Shown piece by piece: positions 11,623 through 23,560 of a DNA stretch of 64,000 bases. Both the position numbers and the translations under genes were made by a program. Location of the stretch: NCBI RefSeq assembly GCF_000512585.2, contig NC_089246.1:62001-126000 (forward strand). The letters are read 5' to 3'. Below the pieces are notes generated by a model, which did not search any database, had not been told where the DNA came from, and saw nothing but the letters and a program-made list of their open reading frames with translations. Within the stretch, counting starts at the first letter, position 1; each line of letters opens with the position of its first letter. This DNA comes from Kwoniella bestiolae CBS 10118. Lineage: Eukaryota > Basidiomycota > Tremellomycetes > Tremellales > Cryptococcaceae.

Positions 11623-13733
11623 CTAAGCTGTGTATGGGGATGGTGAGACACCCTCGATGAGGGCCTTGAGCCTCAATGCGAGTCTCTTGGAGTGGAATCG
11701 GGTGTATGGCAGGTACCCAACGAAAATCCAAAGGTTTGGTACACCCGACTCTTTGTAGGCGGATCTGAATTCACCTTCTTCATCAATACCCCAGATTGGT
11801 TCACATTGATCAGCGATCTTGTCACCAAGGGTGCTTTTGACTGAGTCGATGGTATTTGAGAAACCGGTAGCGAACACGATGAGATCGTACTGCCTCTCTC
11901 GCCCACCGGAAAGGATAACCTTTTCTTCAGTGAATTTTTCAATGTATCCCGGTTCGACTTTGATCTTTCCGTTGATGATGTTCTCGCAAGCGCCAGCATC
12001 AAAATAGAAACCTCCATTTCTAGTTTGACCAAGAGTCCCGTTACCGGTTCCTCTCTGACCTCTCCATGTTCTCAAACCTTTAGCATGAAGGGCATCGAGT
12101 AATTCCTTGTCGGCATTCTCGAGGTACTCCGCATTTCGACGACCTAGTTCTTCACCAGGACCAGTGGGGTTGGCGAACGCGAGTCGATCTTGCTCATCGA
12201 GATCGGGTCGGACACCGTTCTTGGGTTCGTATCCACCAATGGCACGAGGTACTGAGTGAGTCAACGACATGATGTATGTTGGAGATCGTTGAAGGATGGT
12301 AACATCGATATTCCTTCTGGCGCAATCGTATGCTGTGTCGAACCCGGAGGAAGATGTACCGACAACAAGTACCTTTTTGCCAACGAAATCTCGTGAAGAA
12401 TCGTGAGCGGTTGAGTGTCGGTATATACCGCCCTTCCATTCGTCGATTCCGGGAATGACGGGGATAGTAGGGACACCGCAAAGAGATGTAGCCATGACCT
12501 TCGTTTTATGTCAGCAGGATTCCAAGTGGGACTCGAATGGAGATCACAAATTACTCACCACGTGCTTGGGCTTGAGCGTTCGGATATCGTCCTTGCCTCC
12601 TTTGTTGACTTGAACGGTCCAGTTCCCATTGGCATCTTGATCAGCTTTTACGACGCTCGAGCTGTTCCATACAGCGAGTTCCATAGCTGCAGCATACCAC
12701 TGCATGTACAGACCTTGCTTTTGAGCTGGAGTGTAGGTCGGCCAGTGGTCAGGGTAGGGGAAGTATGGGAAGTGATCGGCCCAGTGAGGGAAGTGTAAAG
12801 ACAGGTATTCGTATCGCTTGGTCCAGACTTCACCGATCTCAGCGCCGCGGTCGACAATCAAGGCTTTTACACCTAGAACCTTGAGCCGAGCAGCGAGAAC
12901 AAGACCGCTGTAGATGAAGCAGATGGTAAGCTGATGTTACTCAAGCCAGACAAAGGGATACAACGCACTTCTGTCCTCCCCCAATGATGACAACATCGGG
13001 GACAATCTCGTCGTCTTCCTTAGCTCGCTGTTTCTCCCAACTAATGCTTCCAGTCATATGTCCATCGGCAGGAGGAAGTTCGGGGAAATCATGTAAAGAT
13101 TCGATGACAGTGTGCAAGGTCCAGATCTTCCACCCTTGAGATGTCGACACTGCTTGAACGACTGCATGTGCGTTCGCCAATTCGGTGTTAAGCGAGATAA
13201 CGAATTGAAGGTAAGCGAGATCGGGGTAGGGTCTCTGAATTTGAGGAGCAGGAGACAAGAACCTTAAATTCTTGGCTCTGGTAGCAGGAAGGAGATCTTT
13301 GGCGGCTCGAGCGATATTCTCCTTGAAATTGAAGGTTCGGTAGTCCCAGGTGAAAGCGAGTTTGTCACGCCATACACCTAACATTACACTGATGGTCAGC
13401 TGCCCAGGTCAAGGATGTGTAAAAGTCGGAGAACATCTACTCACCATAGTCAAGGAACAAGTCTGTGAATCCTGCTGCATCGCCAGCTCCCAATACATCT
13501 GAAAGCTGAGCAACAAGAGCTTCAGCGGTTCTGATGGGATCAACATCGGCTGCGATATCCTGTCCGAGGGCGTCGATTGTTGGCAGAGCGTGGTTGTATT
13601 TGAAATCATACATGTAGTTGTCGGCAAGTGGAAGTTTGGGTTGTTGCTCGGTCTGAACTTCACCCTCAACGACCTTAGATTTCAAGTCGGCGGGGTGTTC
13701 GTTGACGTGTTCCAAGACAGCAGTGGGAGCCAT
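11623..13733 (-). CDS. Flavin-containing monooxygenase with N-terminal NTF2/SnoaL-like domain
   Basis: Four exons (13445-13733, 12969-13377, 12559-12907, 11623-12498) give 640 residues. Residues about 40-165 look like the NTF2/SnoaL-like module that precedes the oxygenase in many fungal members. The FAD-binding Rossmann motif is VVIIGGGQNGLVLAARL, made by joining exons 2 and 3, and is followed by ALIVDR (the acidic end of the second strand). The second nucleotide-binding site is VLVVGTSSSGFDTAYD, a slightly altered GxGxSG. FATGF near residue 560 is the usual C-terminal FMO hallmark. The enzyme should use NADPH and O2 to hydroxylate a small molecule or perform a Baeyer-Villiger-type oxidation; substrate unknown. 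A TATA-like TATAAG lies about 150 bp upstream of the start (around 13886-13891, minus strand). Confidence 0.87.
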
Positions 13734-15246
13734 TTTGTCTCGTCTGTCAAACCACGGGGAAGGGATAGATCGATATATTTTACTGTTTAAGTTGGTGTGC
13801 TAGTGCACTGAATGTACGGGAGGGATGGTGTACGAGTTACTGAATGTTAGTATACCAACCTTCTTTCTGAATTCCTCGCCGCCTCTTATACTTTTCGACT
13901 CTGCTCCGCAATGAAGATATCGATACCAGACCGGGATTTTCAGCTTTTCGACATCAAGCACGGCGATCACGGAAATAACGGAGATTTCAGAACATGGTTA
14001 CAATCCTGGCCCCTCCTGCTGAAGAAATCCGGTTCGGAGATCGGTTCAAAAAACCCGGCATGATTTGATCCAAACATATGAAGCACAAGATCTTTGCGGA
14101 TATGAGTTGAGTGTGGGGCATCACTCTTCCAAGCGGCCGTCAAACCCCTACGTGCTCATCTCCTTTCCTGGTCTTATCAATTTCCCCGCTCCCCCTTTTC
14201 TTGACCACTTCCGCACATCAAATCGCTTACTACAAGTCCACCAAAAGTCTTCGCGTCGAGAAGGTGTTGCAAGTCTTTTTGGCGACCTCACGTCCAAGAT
14301 TTGCAACCTCGATTGCACCTGTCCGTCTATCCCCGATATACGGAAACGTCCCCACTGCAGTTGTGATGCTAAGCCCATGCAAAACTTGCCGCACGCCAGA
14401 ACTGTTCAAGCCCATGACAACAGGCTGAGCTGATTCAACGACATGGCGCGTCAATCTTACATTGGCAGACTACCATTGTCAACACTGTCTGTCGATCTTT
14501 GTCTCTTTGACTGTCCTACGCGGATGCTACCCTGTTCAAGGAGGAGTCACGCCCGTTAATAGGGACTCGCTGACCGACGCGAGCGCCCTCAAGTAAAATC
14601 TAACCATATATATACATACAATTGTTTGAGGACGATGTCACCGTTGTCACTGGACCTGCATAGAGAATCGGCACATCGAGGAAGACACTGGGTCTAAATC
14701 TCACATCTCCACTCGTTTGAATGCATTGAGGTGCTGGCAATCTGACACAGCCCTAGGAAGACTATCCCTAGCCTGGCTGGAGCAGGAAGGTTGTATATGT
14801 GGTGCGCCGTCCGTCGTGCGGTGGCCTATGGGAAAGCGAGAGACATTCGCGACGTCTCATCCTCAGAGCGGTGGTCGATGGTCGACTTGATCACGTGGGC
14901 AACCGTTCAAACATGACGTTGACTTTTGGGATCGGATCGGGATGGCGAAGCTGAATGACATCGGGAACCTTGGGCTCAATGGGCTGAATGAGCGCGATCT
15001 TGTATATGTATGTGATCTGTCTGTCAATGAACGATGTGAACGCCAATCGATTAGCAGTTGTTGGTTCCGTGTGTACCGATTGATGGATTGCGATTCTGTT
15101 GATATTGGCTGGGTGGGTTAGTGGGGGTTGCGTCATACACTTAGGGTTAACAATCCTATTAATTCACCCAAAATGTCCCATTTTATCTTGATCTTTATTC
15201 CATATACTCTCATTGCTGAATCTTGCCATATTAGATATCTCATTGC
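13734..15246. promoter_or_regulatory. Divergent upstream region between monooxygenase and conserved small protein
   Basis: A 1.5-kb shared upstream region. It contains a TATA-like element for the minus-strand monooxygenase (about 13886) and a run of TATATATAC at about 14605-14615 that has no gene directly behind it. Overlapping open frames at 14065-14454 on both strands lack family resemblance and are not called. Confidence 0.4.
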
Positions 15247-16101
15247 ATGCTTAGCAATAGTCTGCACCGTCTTTTGATCTCACTGACCACCCCATCTTGC
15301 TCAATCACCGTGAACCGGGCCTTCTCGTCCACCATGTCACCTTCTCCAAAGACCACCGATGAAATCGCTTCTCACCTATTCGCCCGATCTCCTCCACCAT
15401 TAGAACCTGGCACCAGAGTGTATGCACCGGAGTTGACCAAACCTATAGCTGGGCTGAAAGAGCACATGTATGTGATAGCTGGTACGTTTGCTTATCTTTC
15501 TTTCAAGAGCATTTCAATTCCCTTCAATGTGCACTGGCAGCCTCATGGTCATATACAGCATACTGGGCTGTACGTGATCAAAAGTTGATGACTTCGTTCC
15601 CATTCAGCCCTCCATCTGGCAAACGATGATATACACCACTGTCATCTGATAGCGCAGGACAATGAAGGCGATACCACTGCCAATCTGCTGCATGCTACAC
15701 TACATCGACGAGAGGGTGAGCACATAATTATCCATGGATTGTAGATCAGCAGCTCACTCAATATATCGCAGGCGATTACTGGAACTCAAAGTAGTAAGTT
15801 ATGCATGGCTTATCCACCAGATTGCCCATTCCGATTCTTCAATCATTCACTCCCACCTCCTTCGTATACATGTCCACCGAATGACCCCCTAACCCATAAG
15901 TTGATATCTTGTGTGATGCCTAGCTGGTGGTCCAATGTCCGATCTCACCCATTGATTCCATCAACATCGGACGCTAAATCTTTCGTCGATTCGTGTGAAA
16001 CTGTGAAGAAAAACAGGGAGGATGATACCAAAATGAGGGAAAGACAGTGGGATGAATTGAAGAAGATTGTAGAGTGGACGAGATCAAATTACAAGTCTTG
16101 A
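15247..16101 (+). CDS. Conserved fungal protein of unknown function
   Basis: Four exons reconnect into a protein of about 195 residues: a first exon to about 15481, then ALHLANDDIHHCHLIAQDNEGD, REGDYWNSKYWWSNVRSHP and a C-terminal charged helix ending WTRSNYKS. The last junction uses TA|GTAAGT to CTAG|C, restoring a Tyr codon in place of a TAG. The segment HLIAQDNEGDTTANLLH followed by HRREGDYWNSKYW is a recurrent block in uncharacterised ascomycete and basidiomycete proteins, to my recollection; no activity is known to me. The upstream Met (15247) gives an Arg/Ser/Leu-rich lead of about 29 residues that could be a mitochondrial presequence; the alternative start is the Met at 15334 in a good Kozak context (caccatgtc). 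Confidence 0.7.
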
Positions 16102-16511
16102 ATGAGTTGACAGGACTTGACATCAGGAAATGGACCCCACGGTTAAGGTGAGAGTGGGTGGATTTCCATGTTGTATCTTTAACGCACGACCGTCATATCT
16201 TCTACATATACACTGGCGCCATGAACAATGATCATTCGTGTTTCCATTGCCAGTGAATTCGGCTATGACAGTCCTCATCAGGCTGCATCGCATACAATAC
16301 GTTATATGACCTGGATCCACCCCCCTTTTCGATCGATTTACAACTGACCATTGAACCTAGAACAAAACTATCTTACCACAATACCGAGTGTCTAATTAAA
16401 TACTCGAGAACACACTTCTAGAAATTGATTCACAAACTAAATATATCTATGTCAAGGAGATCGACCTACACCCCGTCGAACCTTCACCTTTCTTCCCGCC
16501 TGTCATCCCAT
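16102..16511. other. Convergent intergenic region
   Basis: 3' UTRs of the flanking convergent genes; nothing further recognised. Confidence 0.3.
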
Positions 16512-18540
16512 CTATAAAGCGTATCTGAAACTCAAGTTTTCAACATCTGTATTATCGCTGAAGTCGCCCCTGGACTCATCGTAAGCCCCTTCCCCTCTTT
16601 CTTCAGCCAACTTATCTCGCCTCTTGTTCTCCCTCATGTAGTACAGCCTCAGTAACAGGGCCATCGGGATGGTGATGGTGAAACAGATGATACACGCGAA
16701 CATCCCACTTCGATAAGCTGGAGTTTCAGTCGAGATGAAGAAGTGTGGTCCAACAATGTTTCCTGTAGCGTATGCCACGAAGACCATGGCTCCGACTACT
16801 ACCCGTTTGGTGTATCCAGCGACGTTGGCACCTGGAGCAGCGAAGCAGATACCCAGAGAAGCGACGTATGAACCAAGGATGTAGTACCCAAACACTGAGT
16901 CGAGGGCAACATATCAGCGGACGTGGAAGATGACCCAATGGCCAAGCGATAGCACTCACGCAATGCACCACTATTTCGGGTTTTATATTGGATGATCACT
17001 CCGACCAGAGAGGGGAGCATCTGAATGCCGCACCAAATGCATGTCAGTATGCGCACTTTCATTCAGAGTATTCCAACAGGCGAGCTCACATAAGCCATGA
17101 GAACGAAGAGTCTCGCTTGGGGCACTTTTCTAGCGATGTAAGCACCACTGAGAGGGAAGATGACTTGCATTGCAGCTTGGGGTAGACCGATAAGAATGGT
17201 TTGGAAAGCAGTGTATCCGTAAGATTGTAGCTAGAAGACATGATTCATGTCAGCTTCTAATACGACCAGCAGCTATGAGGGCGAAACTCACGATTAGATG
17301 CAAGAAGTTTCCGATACCACCATTAGGGACGGCGATAGTGAAAACGATGATGAAGTAGACCCAGCCTTGGGGATCGATCCAAGGGCATAAAGCTTCTTTG
17401 ACCTGATACCATTTGATCTCCTTGCTTCCCAAAGACGACTTGTTACCCCTGACTCTTTCCAGCGCGATTCTCTTCTCATGAGCGGTGAGGAAACGGCATG
17501 TCTGTGGATTCTCAGGACACAGCCAAAGGAAAATGATCGAGAAAAGGACAGTGATACCACCGCTGATGGAAGATATGTCGTCAGCAAGGAAGACAAAGAT
17601 AACCGCGAGGATGTCTATCAAGGGACTCTGTGAGAGTATGGTGCAAGAAGATCCACTCACTTGACAATGAAGATCCAAGCCCAGGGTCGGACCGATGCGA
17701 CGTGTACATGACCCATACCATAAGACACCAAAGCGCCCACAAAGCTGCCAACACCGTTGCAGCAGTACCACAGTCCCACTCTTAAAGGTTGTTCCTCCCT
17801 TTTGTAGAACCTGGAAATGAGTAGTACGAAACCAGGAGTGACAAGGGCTTCTGAACATCCAAGTAATGTTCTAATGACCGCAGCCGGCGCGAAATGCGTG
17901 GGGGCCGCCATACACATCAGTAGTCCACCCCAGATCAAAATGGATGCACCCATGGTTTTGCTGAGAGGAAGTCGTTGAAGGAGATAAGAACCAGGAAACT
18001 CGAAGAACAAGTAGCCGAAGAAGAAGAGGGAGCCAAGCCATGAATACTGATCGGGAGTGAGCTTGAGGTCCTTTCGGAAGGTGAATACGGCAGCGTAACT
18101 GTCGGGTGTGTGAGGTGTCAGCTCGGTCTGAAGCACTGATAGCATTGATGACATCGAGGTCATGACTATGGCTCACCTCATGGCACTTCGATCGATATAT
18201 TGTAGAGTGTAAGCGACCATAGTAAGTGGTAGGAGCAACTGTAAGGATAATTAGAATGGATATTAGCAGTGTTCCGGTCGATGTCTATTGATTCACTCAC
18301 AAGGTCCAGCTTCCTCAGCACCTTCTTATTCTCCTCCGGCGTGACTTCAATGATCGGCAAGTCATCATAGGATACACTTTCCCCCTTGGCAAGCTCGTCC
18401 ATAACGTTCGATCTCGCTGATTCCACCCTCTCGAGTCCTTCCACCTTCTCGCCGGGAAGGCCCACTTCCAGGTCTGTGGCCGATCGTTCCACAGCACTGG
18501 CTGCGACTATGTCGGGCTTTTCTTCTACGACTTGTGACAT
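16512..18540 (-). CDS. MFS transporter, anion:cation symporter family (allantoate permease/Dal5-like), copy 1
   Basis: The start at 18540 (MSQVVEEKPD) opens an acidic cytosolic lead of about 80 residues, then TM1 with LTMVAYTLQYIDRSAM, made by joining two exons. Further landmarks are FRKDLKLTPDQYSWLGSL, FFFGYLFFEFPGSYLLQR, the SEALVTPGFVLLISRFY helix, the RFYKREEQPLRVGLWYC loop and a C-terminal YTKRVVVGAMVFVAYATGN helix, all typical of the fungal anion:cation symporter family that imports allantoate, nicotinate, biotin or other organic anions. About nine exons, roughly 500 residues. It ends in a charged tail (EENKRRD.. and an Asp/Glu-rich end). It is divergent from a carboxylesterase gene, which might release an organic acid for it to take up, but that is speculation. 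Confidence 0.85.
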
Positions 18541-19584
18541 GATGAAGATGGATGATAGTGTGAGATCACCGATTTGCAACTGAAAATCGTGAGGATAAAA
18601 CCGACTGGATTGAATGGGAAAGACAAGCCCAAGAGGTTGAGTTGGATTCACGAATCGAAGTGGGTGGGGTTTGTATTTAAAGGGCAAAGGGATATCTGTT
18701 ATCTCTATGTCTGACCATGTTCGGATAGTCTCATATCAACGAGGGATGTCCCTTATCTCTTGAACGGGCATAGTGAGGATTGACGGTATGACCTAGACTC
18801 TAACGATGATGAATGAATGGGAAGGCATATCCGTGGTGTTCACGAAGCCGATAGAGATCTGAATGGTGATAGGGTGAATGCGAAGTATCAGTACAGTTTT
18901 AGACACAGGATCGTGATCATTCAGGGCGGTCTCATTGCGCCCCAGATCAAATTTACGTGATGTGTCTGGTTCGTTTAAACGGGGAATGAGAGAGGGAATG
19001 GGGTAATAATCCATCACGAGATGGTGACTTGGACTGAAAATGAATTACCCGACTCAAATAACAAACCAGTTTTACCCAGTTTCCTTCCCTATTTCCCCTC
19101 CGAGTCACTCAACTGGCTACGCACATCTCTACATGAGGTTTTTCAATGAATCGGTCAATGGATCGGTAAACTACCTCCTGCCAAATCTTGGGAATCCATC
19201 TTCGTGAATGAACAACCGATGAAGTTCACCGATGTTCGGTATACAATTTTTAAGCGCAGGTATTCAACCGTGGTAGTCTGCAATCTGTCGGTGTCTACGA
19301 GAGGTTGGGCTGACTTGGGAGCTTTCGAGATGGGAAAGGTGGATCCATCAAGGGAACATGTTCGGCCATCTGCGTTCCGCGATACTTGGGCTGATAACAA
19401 AGGTAGAACACGGCCGTATTCCTTTCGCAATGTCACCAAGATCACTTTCATGATGTTGTCCTAATAAAGCAGGACGTTGCTTGATTGCCCCTTCAGTATA
19501 GTCAAGTTCATCTAAGGCTTAGAACACAACTGTCATATTTCTCATCACCCACGTCCGATAGTCTCTGGTATCAAGCTCTCAAAA
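18541..19584. promoter_or_regulatory. Divergent promoter region between symporter and carboxylesterase
   Basis: A 1.04-kb shared upstream region. On the minus strand a TTTAAATAC element at about 18672-18680 is the best TATA candidate for the symporter, about 135 bp from its start. No clear TATA was found for the esterase, and no coding exon was recognised. Confidence 0.4.
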
Positions 19585-21477
19585 ATGCCCTCCGCCGACC
19601 TGCCTCCCGCGACGTCGATAGCACACGATGATATGACAGGGGACCAGTTGGCTTTACCAACTTCTGAACGGGTATCGACACAGACTAGATACGGATCAGT
19701 GGAAGGTGGGAGAACGAAGAATGGGTGTCAGGTATTTTTGAGTGAGTTAAGCAGGGTTTCTTCTTTGGTGATCCACAATCCCCGGAGACGCGTGATTGAA
19801 GTATCTCGGTTGCTGGAAAGTCTAGAAAAGAGCCTAACGGAGCAAGCTGATGACTCATTATTTCTCAGATGTGCCATACGGCCTTGATGTTCCTCGATGG
19901 TCTGATCCACAGCCGCTTCCACCAACCCATAAATACCCTTCCACCCCATTTGTGTATGACTCAAAATACTGTGCTCAGCCGGAACGAACCTATTCTCAAA
20001 CCAACGCTTTGAGGGATAGGCTAGGACTGGGGGCACCAAATGAAAATCCATTCTTCGCAGATATTTACATCCCATCCGACTATCCCCTCTCACCTCGACC
20101 CGAAGGCACACCCCTCTTACCAGTCAAGGTGTTCATACATGGTGGCTTCCTTCAATACGGATCCACTTCAGGACATCACTACAATCAGCAATTCTTCCCC
20201 GCAGAGCATTACAACGAAATTAGAGTACTGCTTGGACACAGAGTATCCGTGTTGGGGTTCCTAGGATGCGAACAGCCCAAAATATCTGGTAACTTCGGCT
20301 TCAAGGATTGCTGGTTGGGTCTGGAATGGGTTAGAGACAACATCGAATCGTTTGGTGGTGATCCCGCTCAAGTCCATCTAAGTGGTTTGAGTGGTGGTGG
20401 TCACGTAGTGCATCAATTAGTCCACCAAGCTGCCAGGTTAGCACCTGCAAAAGCGCCCTTCGTAACCGCTCATCTACAGTCCAACGCTATCCTTGCAAGC
20501 CCTGTTTCTCCTGCCACTCGAAATGTGCAATTCGATGCTCTCTGTGAAGCTATAGGCCTGGACCCAAAAGCCCCGGACGTATTAGAGAAACTAAGAGACA
20601 CGACAGAGTTCCCCACGGCGAACCTGATCAAAGCGGTTCAGAGTATGGGAGAATTATGTACTTTCAGAGGCGTTATTGGAAATGATGGGTGGGTGAGAGA
20701 GGATCAAGTGGAATTTCAACATAGCGGCGGATTGGCAAAGGGACTGGCAGCGGCCGGTGTCAAATGTATTATCGCTGGTGATGTGAGGGACGAGGTGAGT
20801 TACGACTCTTTTCCCGACACTATACTTGGAAGACAGGATATCCAACACTGATACTCGTCTCGATGTCAGGACTTCTTCTACAAGGGTGTCCATTTCTCTC
20901 AAACGAAAGCAGAATTGGTACCCAACATCGCCAGATATTATCCATATGAGCAGAGTGAACGATTTTTGGCTTCATACGGTGAAATACCAGAAGGTGCTTC
21001 GGTTGACGAGATCAACACGTTACTAGGCCGAGTGAGCTTTCGTTCTCAAGGAGTCTCCTGATCGGCCTGTTCGTCGCGTGCTGATTCTCAGACCTCAATC
21101 AGATTCTGGCGGATGGTCAAGTACACCTGCCCGTTCGAATGCTTCAGACAGACTTGGTGAAACACTCCTTCCCCGTCGTGCGATATGCCATCGAGTCTGT
21201 TCCTAAAGCTTACGGAACCAACGGGAAGGCATCACATGGCACCGATCTGGCGGTTCATCAATTGAGGTTGAGCATGATGACTCCCGAGGAAACCGTTTCA
21301 GCATTGCGATTCAACCAGACCCTTTGGGACGAAGTCAACAAGGCCGTGAAAGGACAGGACTTCCAGCAGAAAAGCGATGAGGAGATGCTTGTCTTGGATA
21401 AGAATGGTGTGACGCAATGGCGGCAGGACTGGAGATGGCCCTCGCTCAGAAGTGCAGAGAAGGTGTTTAGGGCTTAA
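19585..21477 (+). CDS. Type-B carboxylesterase/lipase family protein
   Basis: Four exons (19585-19741, 19869-20794, 20870-21031, 21103-21477) give 539 residues, normal for alpha/beta-hydrolase type-B esterases. Visible landmarks: QVFLNVPYGLDVPRW near residue 50, the oxyanion region FIHGGFLQYG, WVRDNIESFGGDPAQ before the nucleophile elbow, and GLSGG, where the family usually has GESAG. GLSGG still satisfies GxSxG, so the nucleophile Ser is present. A GDVRDEDFF stretch (acid member region) and SHGTDL (catalytic His region) complete the likely triad. No signal peptide is seen, unlike secreted lipases, so the enzyme is probably intracellular. The substrate is unknown. The last intron uses the acceptor at 21101-21102, since a nearer AG breaks the frame. 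Confidence 0.85.
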
Positions 21478-21850
21478 ATGGCGAGCTCTGCTATTACTCC
21501 AATGCTCAACTGATCGTCATTCACACTCCTGAGTAAACGATTGGGGATCTCTAATTTCCCGCTTCCGTCAACCAATCCGTAGATAGTTAGATTCCGATGA
21601 TACTTCAGATAGATAGGTAGTTGAACATATGTCGTAAAGGAGGTGAAGACATGTAACCAATTCATTATGTGATAGCATGGTACGCTGCTGAATTTGACTG
21701 TTCGGCAAGTCCGATAACTAATGCGGCCGCCGCATCGACATCGATGAAGCGAACCTTGTGTGCACGGCCTGTGCATCCGGTCTCCTGTCATCACTGTTAC
21801 AACCCACTGTTTGAGGATATGTGAAGTACATTTATCAAATTTTACAACCT
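21478..21850. other. Convergent intergenic region
   Basis: 3' UTRs of the esterase and the dioxygenase; nothing further recognised. Confidence 0.3.
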
Positions 21851-23560
21851 CTACTTCTTCTCATAAATCCATTGACCCCCGTTATATCCTTCGAGACCCT
21901 TCCAGGTCTTGATAGGATCTTTACCTCCAAAAGCGCCAGTACCGGACGAGCCTTTATAGAACCCTAGCACCTTCAAAACTTCGGGCGTCATCTTCATGTA
22001 CTCCTCGGGCTTACATGCCAATACGGTGTTTTCACCTTGACGGAAATTATCGCTGGTAGCGAAGAGACCGTAGATGATCCGGAGGGCGTTGGGATTGGTA
22101 GGCGAGCATGTGTTTGAGCCCTATGAAGTGTCTCGTCAGCCCGAAAGAAGATCTATACGGACTTGCACATCCCATGATCGCAATGGCAAAGCGAGGGAGG
22201 AAAGAAGGCGTTGGAGTGAGGGCGGAGGACGCCACATGGAGGTGGTAGAGGACTTACTGCACCGTGGAAGACGTTACCGAGCCAGATACCCAAAGATCCT
22301 GATTGAGGAATGTATGTCAGATATGATGGTGAAGCATCGAGAAAGATCACGCCACTCACCCTTCTTCATCTCGACGGTACAGCAATCTTCCTGTTTTGGT
22401 GCCCTGTCTTGAGGCCAGAGATGGGATCCTACGGGGGTGGCATGTTGATCAGTCACGATTTCAGGCTCCCAGGTCATCGACAATAGCCTACTCACCTGGG
22501 ATGACGTGAGTACCCCCGTTGGCGGCAGTGACGTCTACACCAGCGACAAAGGTGGACACTGGTAATGAGAGCATCAGTATGCAGCTCAAAGTCAGGATTC
22601 GAGCTGGTAGGCCTTACCCACGGTAGGAGGTGATTCAGGCCCAGTCCTTTGGACCATCGAAGAGTTCGAATCTCTACGTAAAAAGCAGCGTTGTCAACTA
22701 ATGCTCAAACGCGTTCAAGCACTTGTAGAAGTGCATCAGCATCGGCTGATTCACCCTGGCACTTACCTGTGTAACACCTGATTACCAGCACCGGGTCCTA
22801 CCTTGTATGCAATCGAGGTGTGCAGCCAGTCTACAAGGGGGTCATGAATGAGCTACAAGACATGATGATAGGAGACATAGTGTAGCTCACAACTGCCTTT
22901 CCTAACCTCTTTCTTCTCGCCGTACCACTAAAAAGCACGGTTGAGTCATTGATCAGCCGCAAATTCAATCTAGCGTGGTCGCCGAGTACGCACCTCCCAT
23001 GTTTCGGGTGACAAAAACTCTTCCATGACTGCGATTCGCCAATTACATCAGCTGCTGATTTTGATCCAAAATTCCATCTCCTGATCCTCAAGTGCTTGTC
23101 GCACATACCTTGATGCCATACTTTTCTTTGCAACCTATATTCGAAGCCAACATCACCTGAATGAGCAAACTTATCCATTGAGGTGCTTCTCACCACAAGT
23201 GGATTTGGCTTACAGTTTTGAGGTGTCTTCGGGGACAGCGCCAATCAAATCGTAGAAGACGGTCGTATTTGATGCTCGAAATCCCTTGAATTTGTCGTCT
23301 GGTTTGAACTCTCTCGCCGCCTTGTCGAAGTGAGGAGCAGCCTTGGCATTCAAGGCATCGATCTCTTCCTCGGTCGCCTTGTTCGAGCACAGGGTCAGTC
23401 TAGACTTGGGTTTCATGCAGCATTACGATAGGTAACCATAGAAATCTCTCACATAATCTGATAAGACAATGACACCGTCTCGATGCAGGATTTCCAAAAT
23501 CTGCTCGATGGGTGCCGAGGCTGAAACAGTTTGAACGGTAGGCTTGGACTGTTGAACCAT
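21851..23560 (-). CDS. Phytanoyl-CoA dioxygenase (PhyH)-like Fe(II)/2-oxoglutarate oxygenase
   Basis: The gene starts at 23560 (MVQQSKPTVQ) and ends with GGQWIYEKK and a TAG at 21851-21853. At least ten short exons rebuild the fungal PhyH fold: ILEILHRDGVIVLSDY at the N-terminus, FRASNTTVFYDLIG, an MEEFLSPETWE helix, DWLHTSIAYKVGPGAGNQVLHRDSN, VSTFVAGVDVTAANGGTHVIPGSH, and FHGAGSNTCSPTNPNALRIIYGLF. HRD is the likely His-x-Asp part of the iron facial triad and the FHGAGSN His the distal ligand; the Arg in ALRIIYG would bind 2-oxoglutarate. In fungi such proteins often act in secondary metabolism or on unusual lipids; the substrate is unknown. It is divergent from an UNC93-like transporter gene with about 0.9 kb between the two starts. 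Confidence 0.82.

Noticed and set aside
14065..14454. Overlapping frames on both strands in the monooxygenase upstream region
   Set aside because: They are mutually overlapping, lack family resemblance and contain no convincing start context.
22655..22680. gagttcgaatctc, resembling the B-box of a tRNA gene
   Set aside because: It lies inside an exon of the PhyH-like gene coding for ARDSNSS-type residues; no A-box or cloverleaf can be built around it. No tRNA was found elsewhere.
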